Source of the DNA: DATAXP01 sp036272935
GTDB taxonomy: Bacteria; Planctomycetota; Planctomycetia; Pirellulales; PNKZ01
Direction of reading: 5' to 3'
DNA: 18,982 nucleotides
NCBI GenBank assembly: GCA_036272935.1
Contig: DATAXP010000063.1
Span: 1 to 18,982, forward strand
Shown here: positions 12,313-18,982 of the stretch, piece after piece
Layout of the letters: each line of letters opens with the position of its first letter
Position numbering within the stretch: position 1 is the first letter of the stretch
Position numbers and translations under genes: made by a program
Notes under the pieces: model-generated
What the model was told of the DNA's origin: nothing
The model's input: the letters and a program-made list of their open reading frames with translations, nothing else
Databases searched by the model: none

Positions 12313-14702
12313 GGCGAGCCGCCCGGCCGCTGGTTGCGATTCTGACGTTCGTGGTCGTCGGGCTATCGGTTCGGCCGGCCCAATCGCAGTTCCCCACGCT
12401 GTTCGGCAACACGCGGTTCGAGCTTTCCGGCAGCGTGCACGTCGACGAGCTCGACTCGGCCGCCAAACAGCATCTCGAGCGTGTTCGAGCCCTGGCCGCC
12501 GCCGGTCAGTGGGACGATTGCATCGAGACGATTTTGCAAGTCATGGAGCGGCAAGGGGAACGGGTCGTGGCGGCCACCCCCTGGCGATACACCAGCGTCC
12601 GCGAACATTGCCATCTGCTCATCTCCCGGCTGCCCCCCAAGGCGCTGGCCCTGTACCGATCGCGAGTCGATCCGCAGGCCGAAAAATGGTATCGGCAGGG
12701 CGTCCGCGACCACGATGCCCAACGGCTCCTCGACGTGGTCGAGCAGATGTTCGTGAGCAGTTGGGCCGACGACGCCTTGTTGGCGCTGGGCGAAATGGCC
12801 CTGGAGCAAGGCGACTACGGTGGCGCGCGCTCGTGGTGGGACCAGCTGATCGAAACTCCGCCGTTGGACGTGTCGACGGCCGACTTCGAACGCCTGCGGC
12901 AGGCCGACGACCTGACCGCGGCCGATGCGGCCCTGCTCGACCGCGGCTACGAAATCTCGACCGATCGCGACGGCCAGTTTGTGGTGCTCCGTTCGCAGCT
13001 CGGGGGAGAGCCCTGGACCGACGCCGACCTGGCCGCGCTGGCCCGCGTGTTCCGCGAACATGGGCAAGGTTCGTCGCGGCTGGCGTATCCAGGCTCTGGC
13101 ATTCCGCTGGCCGACATCCGGGCGCGGCAAATCGTGCTGATGATCCTCGAAGGGGAAGAATCGGCGGCGCAGTTGGCGAGGGCCGATTTCGCGCGGCAGT
13201 ATGCGGGGGCGCATGGTCGCATCGCCGGGCGCGAGGCCGCGTACCTCGACACTCTTACCGGGCTGGCGGAATCGAGCCGCTCGTGGCCTCGTGCGCCCGA
13301 GAGCCCCGACTGGCCGACGTTCGCCGGATCGCCTGAGCGGAACAAGATGGGCACCGGCAAGGTCGACCTGGCCGCCTGGAAATGGAAACTGCCGCTCCCC
13401 AAGACGGCGAGCACCGAAAGCGGCCCGTTCGCTCGGCGCATTGCCGAGGATCGCAACGAACTGCTGAGCTACCATCCGGCGGTGGTCGACCGCTGGCTGC
13501 TGCTCAACAACGCCAACGAGATCTACGCCTACGACGTGAACACCGGCGCGCCGGCCCCGTGGGGCAGCCCGGCGTTCAAGGATCTCGAAAGCACCGCGTC
13601 GCACGTCAACACGGGGCGCGCCCGGTTGGGGGTGCCGCGGTTCACGATGACCGTCTACGGCAAGAAACTATACGCCCGCATGGGTTCGGCAATCACGTGC
13701 AGTCCGAACGATCAGCGCATCTCCACGGCACAAAGCTACCTGATCTGCCTCGATCTCGCGCGCGACGGACTGGCCTTGTGGGATTCGCGGCAATCGTTGC
13801 CGACCGACGACAAGTGGGCGTTCGAAGGCTCACCGGTGTGCGATGGGCCGAACGTGTATGTGGCCATGCGGCGCAGCGACGTGCATCCGCAGGCACATGT
13901 GGCCTGCCTCGACGCGCAGAGCGGTCGCCTGCGCTGGCGCCGTTGGATTTGCAGTGCCGAGACGCCCGCCCAGGGGCTGACCGAGGAGATCACGCACAAC
14001 CTGCTCACGCTGCACGGCAGCACATTGTACTACAACACCAACCTGGGTGCGGTGGCGGCCCTGTCGACGCGCGACGGCCAGATCGAGTGGCTGCGGCTGT
14101 ACCCGCGGTCGCCGGGGGGCGATGTCAGCCGGCGCGCGGCGCACTTTTTCCGCGACCTGACGCCGTGCGTCTACGACCGCGGCTTCGTGTATGTGGCCCC
14201 GTCCGATGCATCGCGCATCCTGGCGCTCGACGCCGGCACCGGCGAGCTGCGTTGGGAAACCACGCTGGCCGAAGACACCGTCCACCTGCTGGGCGTCTGC
14301 GACGACACGCTCATCGCCACCGGCGACCGAATCTGGTGGTTCAACGTGCAATCGGGCAAGCCGACGCGGTTGCCGTGGCCGATGGACAAGCCGGGAGGTT
14401 TTGGCCGCGGGACGATCGTCGATGGCCTGGTGTATTGGCCGACGCGCGAACGGATCCACGTGTTCCGCGCCGGCAGCGGCGAGGAAGCGCGGCAACCGAT
14501 CGAGCTGGCCCGCACGCACAACGCGCTCGGCGGAAACCTGCTGGTGGCCGACGGCTATTTCCTGATCGTCACCAGCGACGCGATCTATGGCTTCGAGCAA
14601 TCGCCACCCCCCGCGCCGCCGCGCGGCGAGGCGCAGGCACGGTCGTCGACGTCGCCTCGCTCGTTGTTGAGCGCGTCGGTCGAGCCTGCGGCGCGTCCTT
14701 AA
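12300..14702 (+). CDS. Secreted TPR and PQQ-like beta-propeller protein
   Basis: From ATG 12300 (GAAGGA at 12285–12290) the protein has 800 residues. Residues 1–30 are a signal peptide (MGLVRRAARPLVAILTF, ending near AQSQ). Residues about 45–190 are helical and TPR-like (HLERVRALAAAGQWDDCIETI, LGEMALEQGDYGGARSWWDQLI). From about 345 onward PQQ-like beta-propeller blades are seen, e.g. GQIEWLRLYPR, ILALDAGTGELRWET and IWWFNVQSGKPTRLP. Such proteins are common in planctomycetes and are usually annotated as PQQ-binding-like or outer membrane assembly BamB-like. There is no sign of a complete quinoprotein dehydrogenase active site, so a scaffold role is more likely. The last 35 or so residues are Pro/Ser/Arg-rich and look unstructured. 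It ends 32 bases before moxR. Confidence 0.8.
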   Translation: MGLVRRAARPLVAILTFVVVGLSVRPAQSQFPTLFGNTRFELSGSVHVDELDSAAKQHLERVRALAAAGQWDDCIETILQVMERQGERVVAATPWRYTSVREHCHLLISRLPPKALALYRSRVDPQAEKWYRQGVRDHDAQRLLDVVEQMFVSSWADDALLALGEMALEQGDYGGARSWWDQLIETPPLDVSTADFERLRQADDLTAADAALLDRGYEISTDRDGQFVVLRSQLGGEPWTDADLAALARVFREHGQGSSRLAYPGSGIPLADIRARQIVLMILEGEESAAQLARADFARQYAGAHGRIAGREAAYLDTLTGLAESSRSWPRAPESPDWPTFAGSPERNKMGTGKVDLAAWKWKLPLPKTASTESGPFARRIAEDRNELLSYHPAVVDRWLLLNNANEIYAYDVNTGAPAPWGSPAFKDLESTASHVNTGRARLGVPRFTMTVYGKKLYARMGSAITCSPNDQRISTAQSYLICLDLARDGLALWDSRQSLPTDDKWAFEGSPVCDGPNVYVAMRRSDVHPQAHVACLDAQSGRLRWRRWICSAETPAQGLTEEITHNLLTLHGSTLYYNTNLGAVAALSTRDGQIEWLRLYPRSPGGDVSRRAAHFFRDLTPCVYDRGFVYVAPSDASRILALDAGTGELRWETTLAEDTVHLLGVCDDTLIATGDRIWWFNVQSGKPTRLPWPMDKPGGFGRGTIVDGLVYWPTRERIHVFRAGSGEEARQPIELARTHNALGGNLLVADGYFLIVTSDAIYGFEQSPPPAPPRGEAQARSSTSPRSLLSASVEPAARP

Positions 14703-14734
14703 TTGTTTTGTCTGACACCAACGGATTCCACTTC

Positions 14735-15790
14735 ATGTTGCACGACGACGATGTTCAAGCAGTCCGGCAGTTGAGCCTGGCCTATCAGCGCATCACCGAA
14801 GAGCTGGGCAAGGTGATCATCGGCCAGCAGCAAGTGATCGAAGAACTGCTGATCGCCATGTTCGCCCGCGGCCATTGCCTGCTGGTGGGCGTGCCGGGGC
14901 TGGCCAAGACGCTGATGATCCGCACACTGGCCGACACGCTGTCGCTGGAGTTCAGCCGCATCCAGTTCACTCCTGATCTGATGCCGGCCGATATCACCGG
15001 CACCGAGGTGATCCAAGAAGACAAGATGTCCGGCGCGCGGCACTTCAAGTTCTTGCGCGGGCCGATTTTCGCCAACGTCATCCTGGCCGACGAGATCAAC
15101 CGCACGCCCCCGAAGACGCAGGCGGCGCTGCTCGAAGCGATGCAAGAACACCAGGTCACGGTGGGCGGGCAGCGGCACAAGCTGGTCGAGCCGTTCTTCG
15201 TGCTGGCCACGCAGAACCCCATCGAGCAGGAAGGGACCTATCCGCTGCCCGAGGCGCAGCTTGACCGGTTCATGTTCAATACGTTCGTCGATTATCCGAC
15301 TGAAGAAGAAGAGCTGGCGATCGTCAAGCGTACCACGGCCGACGTGTGGCAGCAGCTCAGCCCGACCCTGTCGGGCGAGGAAATTCTGCACTTGCAGCAT
15401 GTCGTGCGTAAGGTGCCGGTGGCCGACCACGTGAGCCGCTACGCGTTGCAGTTCACCCGGCTAACTCGCCGCGAGAAAGGCGAGGTGCCCGAGTTCATTC
15501 ACGACTACGTGAGCTGGGGCGCCGGCCCGCGCGCCAGCCAGTATTTGATCCTGGGGGCCAAGGCGCGTGCCGTGCTGCACGGCCGCTACTACGTCAACTG
15601 CGAGGACATTCGCGCCGTGGCCCCGCCGGTGCTGCGGCATCGCATCATGACGAACTTCAACGCCGAGGCCGAAGGCATCAAGCCCGATTGGATCGTCCAG
15701 CAGTTGATCGAGACCATTCCCGCTCCCAGCGAAGAAAGCGCCACGCGTGGAAACGTACCAGAAGTATTTAGATCCGCAGACGTTGGCTAG
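14735..15790 (+). CDS. MoxR family AAA+ ATPase
   Basis: A 351-residue AAA+ chaperone-like ATPase. Walker A is G52-V-P-G-L-A-K58-T59 and Walker B is VILAD119-E120-INRTPPKTQ. The sensor region is LATQNPIEQEGTYPLPEAQ, the MoxR signature. A C-terminal lid domain spans about 265–335. MoxR proteins act with DUF58 and vWA proteins, as encoded next, to remodel or insert metal cofactors into target proteins; the target here is unknown. The ATG is 32 bases after the propeller gene with no strong Shine-Dalgarno; the frame is open further upstream but only inside the propeller gene. The 3' end overlaps the DUF58 start by 44 bases. Confidence 0.93.
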   Translation: MLHDDDVQAVRQLSLAYQRITEELGKVIIGQQQVIEELLIAMFARGHCLLVGVPGLAKTLMIRTLADTLSLEFSRIQFTPDLMPADITGTEVIQEDKMSGARHFKFLRGPIFANVILADEINRTPPKTQAALLEAMQEHQVTVGGQRHKLVEPFFVLATQNPIEQEGTYPLPEAQLDRFMFNTFVDYPTEEEELAIVKRTTADVWQQLSPTLSGEEILHLQHVVRKVPVADHVSRYALQFTRLTRREKGEVPEFIHDYVSWGAGPRASQYLILGAKARAVLHGRYYVNCEDIRAVAPPVLRHRIMTNFNAEAEGIKPDWIVQQLIETIPAPSEESATRGNVPEVFRSADVG

Positions 15791-16652
15791 CCTGCAAGGG
15801 CTCGAGCTGCGTGCGCGCTTGATCGTCGAAGGGTACGTCTCGGGCGTGCACCGCAGCCCGTACCACGGCTTCTCGATCGAGTTCGCCGAGCACCGCGAGT
15901 ACGTGCCCGGCGACGATCTGCGCTATGTCGACTGGAAGGTGTTCGGCAAGACCGACAAGGTGTACCTGAAGCAGTACGAGGAGGAGACCAATCTTGTCGG
16001 CTACATGCTGCTGGATACCAGCGAGAGCATGCGCTACAAGAGCGACGCCGCGCCGTTGTCGAAGCTGGAATACGCGCAATGTATCGCAGGTTCGCTGGCG
16101 TATCTGATCTTGCAACAGCAAGACAGCGTAGGGTTGGTGACGTTCGACAAGGAAATTCGCGCCCTGCTGCGGGCTACGAGCAACCCCTCGCATCTCAAGC
16201 AGATTCTGCAGGTGATGGGAGAATCGGTTCCCGAGCGGAAGACCAACACCGGGCCGATTTTTCACGACCTGGCTGAGCGGCTCAAGAAGCGCGGCATCGT
16301 GCTCGTGCTCAGCGATCTGTTTGACGACGTTGCCTCGATGCTCGCCGGGCTGAAGCATTTCCGCCATCGCCGGCATGAGGTGATCTTGTTCCACGTGCTC
16401 GACCCGGCGGAGATCGACTTTCCCTTCCAGCAGGTGACGCTGTTCAAGGGACTGGAAGAGCTGCCCGACGTGCTGGCCGATCCACGATCGCTGCGCAAGG
16501 CGTACCAGCAAGAATTTCAGGCGTTCCAGAAACAAGTTCGCCTGGGCTGCCGAGCGCAAGGGATCGACTATTTCGAGATGCGCACCGACCAGTCGTTGGA
16601 CGTGGCGCTGTCGAGCTACCTGGCCCACCGGATGATGAGAACGACCAGATAA
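15747..16652 (+). CDS. DUF58 protein with vWA-like metal site
   Basis: A 301-residue soluble protein starting with GTG inside the moxR 3' end; the conserved N-terminus (YLDPQTLASLQGLELRAR) forces a start this far upstream. The DUF58 core is G-V-H-R-S-P-Y-H-G-F-S-I-E-F-A-E-H-R-x-Y-x-P-G-D-D, then D-W-K-V-F. A vWA-like fold follows with an intact MIDAS start D90-T-S92-E-S94. DUF58 proteins pair with MoxR ATPases and BatA-type membrane proteins. The 44-bp overlap implies coupled translation. It is followed by a repeat-filled gap of 140 bases before the BatA-like gene. Confidence 0.92.
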   Translation: METYQKYLDPQTLASLQGLELRARLIVEGYVSGVHRSPYHGFSIEFAEHREYVPGDDLRYVDWKVFGKTDKVYLKQYEEETNLVGYMLLDTSESMRYKSDAAPLSKLEYAQCIAGSLAYLILQQQDSVGLVTFDKEIRALLRATSNPSHLKQILQVMGESVPERKTNTGPIFHDLAERLKKRGIVLVLSDLFDDVASMLAGLKHFRHRRHEVILFHVLDPAEIDFPFQQVTLFKGLEELPDVLADPRSLRKAYQQEFQAFQKQVRLGCRAQGIDYFEMRTDQSLDVALSSYLAHRMMRTTR

Positions 16653-16654
16653 TA

Positions 16655-16773
16655 AATGACGAATGACGAAGTCCGAATGACGAATCAAATCCGAATGACG
16701 AATGACGAAGTCGGCGGTCATTCTTCATTCGAGCTTCATCATTTCGTCATTCGAGCTTCGATATTCGTCATTC
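16655..16773. repeat. GAATGACGAA-type direct and inverted repeat cluster
   Basis: AATGACGAATGACGAAGTC occurs at 16655–16673 and again at 16694–16712, a perfect 19-bp direct repeat with 39-base period. Inverted copies (TTCGTCATTCG at 16743–16753 and ATTCGTCATTC at 16763–16773) follow, so the tract can fold into a long imperfect hairpin. The unit matches the one at 4620–4730. It separates the DUF58 and BatA-like genes and leaves no clear ribosome binding site for the latter. Confidence 0.8.
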
Positions 16774-16792
16774 CTGCATTCGCCCCCCATTG

Positions 16793-18982
16793 ATGTTCCA
16801 CGCTCCCCTTATCGCCGTCTTCCTGCACCCCGCCATGCTCGGCTGGCTGGCGGCGGCGAGCGTGCCGATCATCATCCACCTTCTCAATCGGCGTAAGCAT
16901 CGCGAGATGTACTGGGCCGCCATGCAGTATCTGCTGGCCGCGGTGCGCAAGAACTCACGCCGCATGCAGGTCGAGCAATGGATTCTCCTAGCATTGCGCA
17001 CGGCGGCAATCGCCCTGGCCGTGCTCGCCATGGCCGAGCCGGGTTGCGATCAGGCGGGGCTTGGTCCCCGGGGGAGCGATCGCACGCACAAGCTGCTGGT
17101 GATCGACGGTTCGTTCTCGATGGGCTACAAGCCGACCGACAAGAGCCGCTTCGACCGCGCCAAGGAACTGGCCGCGCGCATCGTTGACGAGAGCAACCAA
17201 GGGGACGGGTTCACGCTGGTGATGATGGCCTCGCCGCCGCGCGTGATCGTGGCCACCCCGGCGTTCGATCGCCGCGATTTTCTCGAAGAGATCGAGAACT
17301 TGAAGATGTGGCACGGCGGGGCCGACCTGCCGGCCACGTTGGCCCAGGTCGAGCAAGTGCTCGAAACCGCCAAGCGCGAGCACCCGCGATTGGTGCGTCA
17401 CGAAGTTTTCTTCCTCACCGATCTGGGTCGCAATACCTGGTCGCCCGACCTGCAAGGTGCGGCATCGACCGATTTCCATCAGCGCAGCACGCGGCTGAGC
17501 AAGGCGGCGCAGTTGATGGTGCTCGATCTGGGACAATCGGGCAGCGAGAATCTCGCCGTGGTCGGCCTCGAGCTCACCGAGCCGCTGGCCAGCGTGGCAC
17601 GCGATGTGACGATCGAGGGGCAGTTGCGCAACTTCGGTCATGGCTCGCACGAGCATCAACTGGTCGAGCTGTTCGTCGACGGCCGCAAGGCGGGGCAGGA
17701 CTATGTCGACCTGCCGGCCAGCGGCCAGACCGCCGTTGCGTTCCCTTATCGGTTCGATACCTCCGGCGACCATGCGCTTGAGTTGCGGCTGGCCCCCGAT
17801 CTGCTGACGGTCGACAACCATCGCTGGCTGTCGGCAACCGTGAAAGAGCAGTTGCGCGCCTTGTGCGTCAGCGGCAATCCCGAAGGTCAATTCCACGGTG
17901 CGACCGATTATCTGGCCGTCGCGTTGGCCCCCAACGCCGCAGACCGCGATCGCTCGATTGTGCGCCCCGATGTGGTGCCGGAGAGCGCACTGCTCGAAGT
18001 CGACCTGTCGGCGTACGACTGCCTGTTCCTCGCCAACGTCGGCCAGTTCACCTCCAGCGAAGCGCAGCTCATGGCCTCGTACCTGAAGCATGGCGGCGGA
18101 CTGGTCTGCTTTCTCGGCGACCAAGTGCAGCCCGACAGCTACAACCGCCGGCTTTCGGGCCGCAGCAGCGAAGGGGCCAAGGTTCTGCCGGCGACACTGG
18201 CCGGCCTGGCTCCGCAAGGCATGTATTACTTCAATCCGCTCGGTTACCAACATCCGCTGCTCGATGTGTTTCGCGACCAGGAGCAAGCCGGACTGCTCAC
18301 CACGCCGGTCACGCGCTACTACAAGCTCGACGTCCCTGCCGACGGCTCGGCCCGCGTTGCGTTGGCGTTCGATAACGGCGATCCCGCGATCATCGAAGAA
18401 CCGATCGGCCGCGGTCGGGCGATCCTCGTGGCCACCAGTGCCGACGTTTCGTGGTCGGCCATGCCGCTGTGGCCTAGCTTCCCGCCGTTGGTCCACGAGC
18501 TGTTGAACCTTGCCGTGCGGGGCCGATTCGCCGAGCAGAATCTGCTCGTCGGCCAGGCGCTGGGCGATTCGTATCGCGGCCACGTGGCCCGTGCCGTGGT
18601 GGGGTTGAAACTCCCCTCGGGCGAAAGTGCCACGGCCCGCGTCGCTCCCGAAGGCGAGTACAGTGTGTGGTCGTACGGCGAAACAACCCAGAGCGGCATG
18701 TATGTGGCCCACCTGCCGGCGCCGGTAACCCGTGACGAAGCATTCGCCGTGAACGTTGACACGAGCGAAAGCGATCTCACACAGCTCGATCCCGCCGAAC
18801 TTCGCGACGGCGTGTGGGCCGGTGTTGAGTTCGTCCACCGCACCGATTGGCAGGACCTGAACACCGGGCCGATGGTGGCCGTTGTACGTCGGCAATGGCT
18901 GCACCTGTATCTGCTCTTGGCTGTCGTCGTACTGCTGCTGACTGAAACCTTGTTGGCGACGATGTTCGGGAGGCGCGCAGCA
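16793..18982 (+). CDS. BatA/vWA membrane protein with amidotransferase-like domain, open at window end
   Basis: The frame runs from ATG 16793 to the last base (730 codons, no stop), so the C-terminus may be missing. The N-terminus is the BatA (aerotolerance regulator) module: a membrane helix (FLHPAMLGWLAAASVP), then HLLNRRKHREM and a second helix near 67–82. A vWA domain follows with MIDAS D105-G-S107-F-S109. A middle beta-rich region (about 250–345) is CARDB-like. From about 400 there is a class I amidotransferase-like region (LFLANVGQFTSSEAQLM, then LKHGGGLVCFLGD), and a final membrane helix at about 702–722. With MoxR and DUF58 it forms the usual membrane-bound Bat-like set. Its role in planctomycetes is unknown. 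The opposite strand carries a long false frame here. Confidence 0.9.
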   Translation, partial: MFHAPLIAVFLHPAMLGWLAAASVPIIIHLLNRRKHREMYWAAMQYLLAAVRKNSRRMQVEQWILLALRTAAIALAVLAMAEPGCDQAGLGPRGSDRTHKLLVIDGSFSMGYKPTDKSRFDRAKELAARIVDESNQGDGFTLVMMASPPRVIVATPAFDRRDFLEEIENLKMWHGGADLPATLAQVEQVLETAKREHPRLVRHEVFFLTDLGRNTWSPDLQGAASTDFHQRSTRLSKAAQLMVLDLGQSGSENLAVVGLELTEPLASVARDVTIEGQLRNFGHGSHEHQLVELFVDGRKAGQDYVDLPASGQTAVAFPYRFDTSGDHALELRLAPDLLTVDNHRWLSATVKEQLRALCVSGNPEGQFHGATDYLAVALAPNAADRDRSIVRPDVVPESALLEVDLSAYDCLFLANVGQFTSSEAQLMASYLKHGGGLVCFLGDQVQPDSYNRRLSGRSSEGAKVLPATLAGLAPQGMYYFNPLGYQHPLLDVFRDQEQAGLLTTPVTRYYKLDVPADGSARVALAFDNGDPAIIEEPIGRGRAILVATSADVSWSAMPLWPSFPPLVHELLNLAVRGRFAEQNLLVGQALGDSYRGHVARAVVGLKLPSGESATARVAPEGEYSVWSYGETTQSGMYVAHLPAPVTRDEAFAVNVDTSESDLTQLDPAELRDGVWAGVEFVHRTDWQDLNTGPMVAVVRRQWLHLYLLLAVVVLLLTETLLATMFGRRAA

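Noticed and set aside
13382..14734. Upstream extension of the MoxR frame
   Set aside because: It lies wholly inside the propeller gene in a different frame. MoxR homologues begin with the stretch that follows ATG 14735.
16655..16773. Could the GAATGACGAA direct repeats be a CRISPR array?
   Set aside because: The unit is about 10–19 bases with irregular spacing and inverted copies, there are no uniform spacers, and no cas genes are near. It is a simple repeat cluster.
16988..18904. A 638-codon open frame on the minus strand
   Set aside because: It is antisense to a clearly recognisable BatA/vWA protein whose frame is open from 16793 to the window end. The minus-strand product has no known domain and is rich in His/Arg/Gln, typical of a GC-driven shadow frame.

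Overview
The window looks like the chromosome of a GC-rich planctomycete, probably of the Pirellulales type. This is inferred from gene content and style, not from a marker gene. The clues are a cupredoxin with a C-S-I-H-P-W-M copper loop, a long secreted TPR/PQQ-propeller protein, a MoxR–DUF58–BatA set, and intergenic hairpin repeats of several kinds. There are no rRNA or tRNA genes, CRISPR arrays or transposases that I can see.

Region 1 (1–11378, all + strand) is a long, tightly packed respiratory operon for a haem-copper cytochrome c oxidase and its assembly. In order it encodes: a copper protein cut by the window edge; a lipid-anchored dihaem cytochrome c; CoxB (CuA subunit); CoxA (catalytic subunit, YSHP motif of the A2 class); CtaA and CtaB (haem A synthesis); CoxC, with a large soluble insert; a subunit IV-like protein with His-rich ends; an ABC-2 exporter (ATPase plus permease); a Sco-type copper chaperone; a DUF420/CtaM-like membrane protein; and a small membrane protein with an exported CPTC motif. 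From CtaA to the DUF420 gene most neighbours are joined by ATGA/TTGA overlaps or very short gaps. The exposed cytochrome c and cupredoxin could pass electrons to CuA, since CoxB has no fused cytochrome domain. CtaA/CtaB make haem A, Sco loads CuA, and the ABC pair, DUF420 and CPTC proteins are candidate assembly factors.

Region 2 (11379–12300) holds a strong 9-bp-stem hairpin between convergent genes, a DUF983 zinc-ribbon membrane protein on the minus strand preceded by a perfect 15-bp tandem duplication, and a 58-residue membrane protein gene on the plus strand.

Region 3 (12300–18982, + strand) holds a secreted 800-residue TPR/PQQ-propeller protein, then a MoxR AAA+ ATPase, a DUF58 vWA-like protein (its start overlaps moxR by 44 bp), and a BatA/vWA/amidotransferase-like membrane protein that is still open at the window end.

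Several gaps carry structured repeats: a multi-hairpin element at 521–647 that seems to supply the ribosome binding site of the cytochrome gene; a three-way-junction palindrome at 1903–1956; and GAATGACGAA-type repeats at 4620–4730 and 16655–16773, with a related AT-richer version at 2723–2774. The best leads for new biology are the ABC transporter/CPTC/DUF420 group in the oxidase operon, the CoxC insert and the repeat families. I do not see a wholly new defence or mobile system here.
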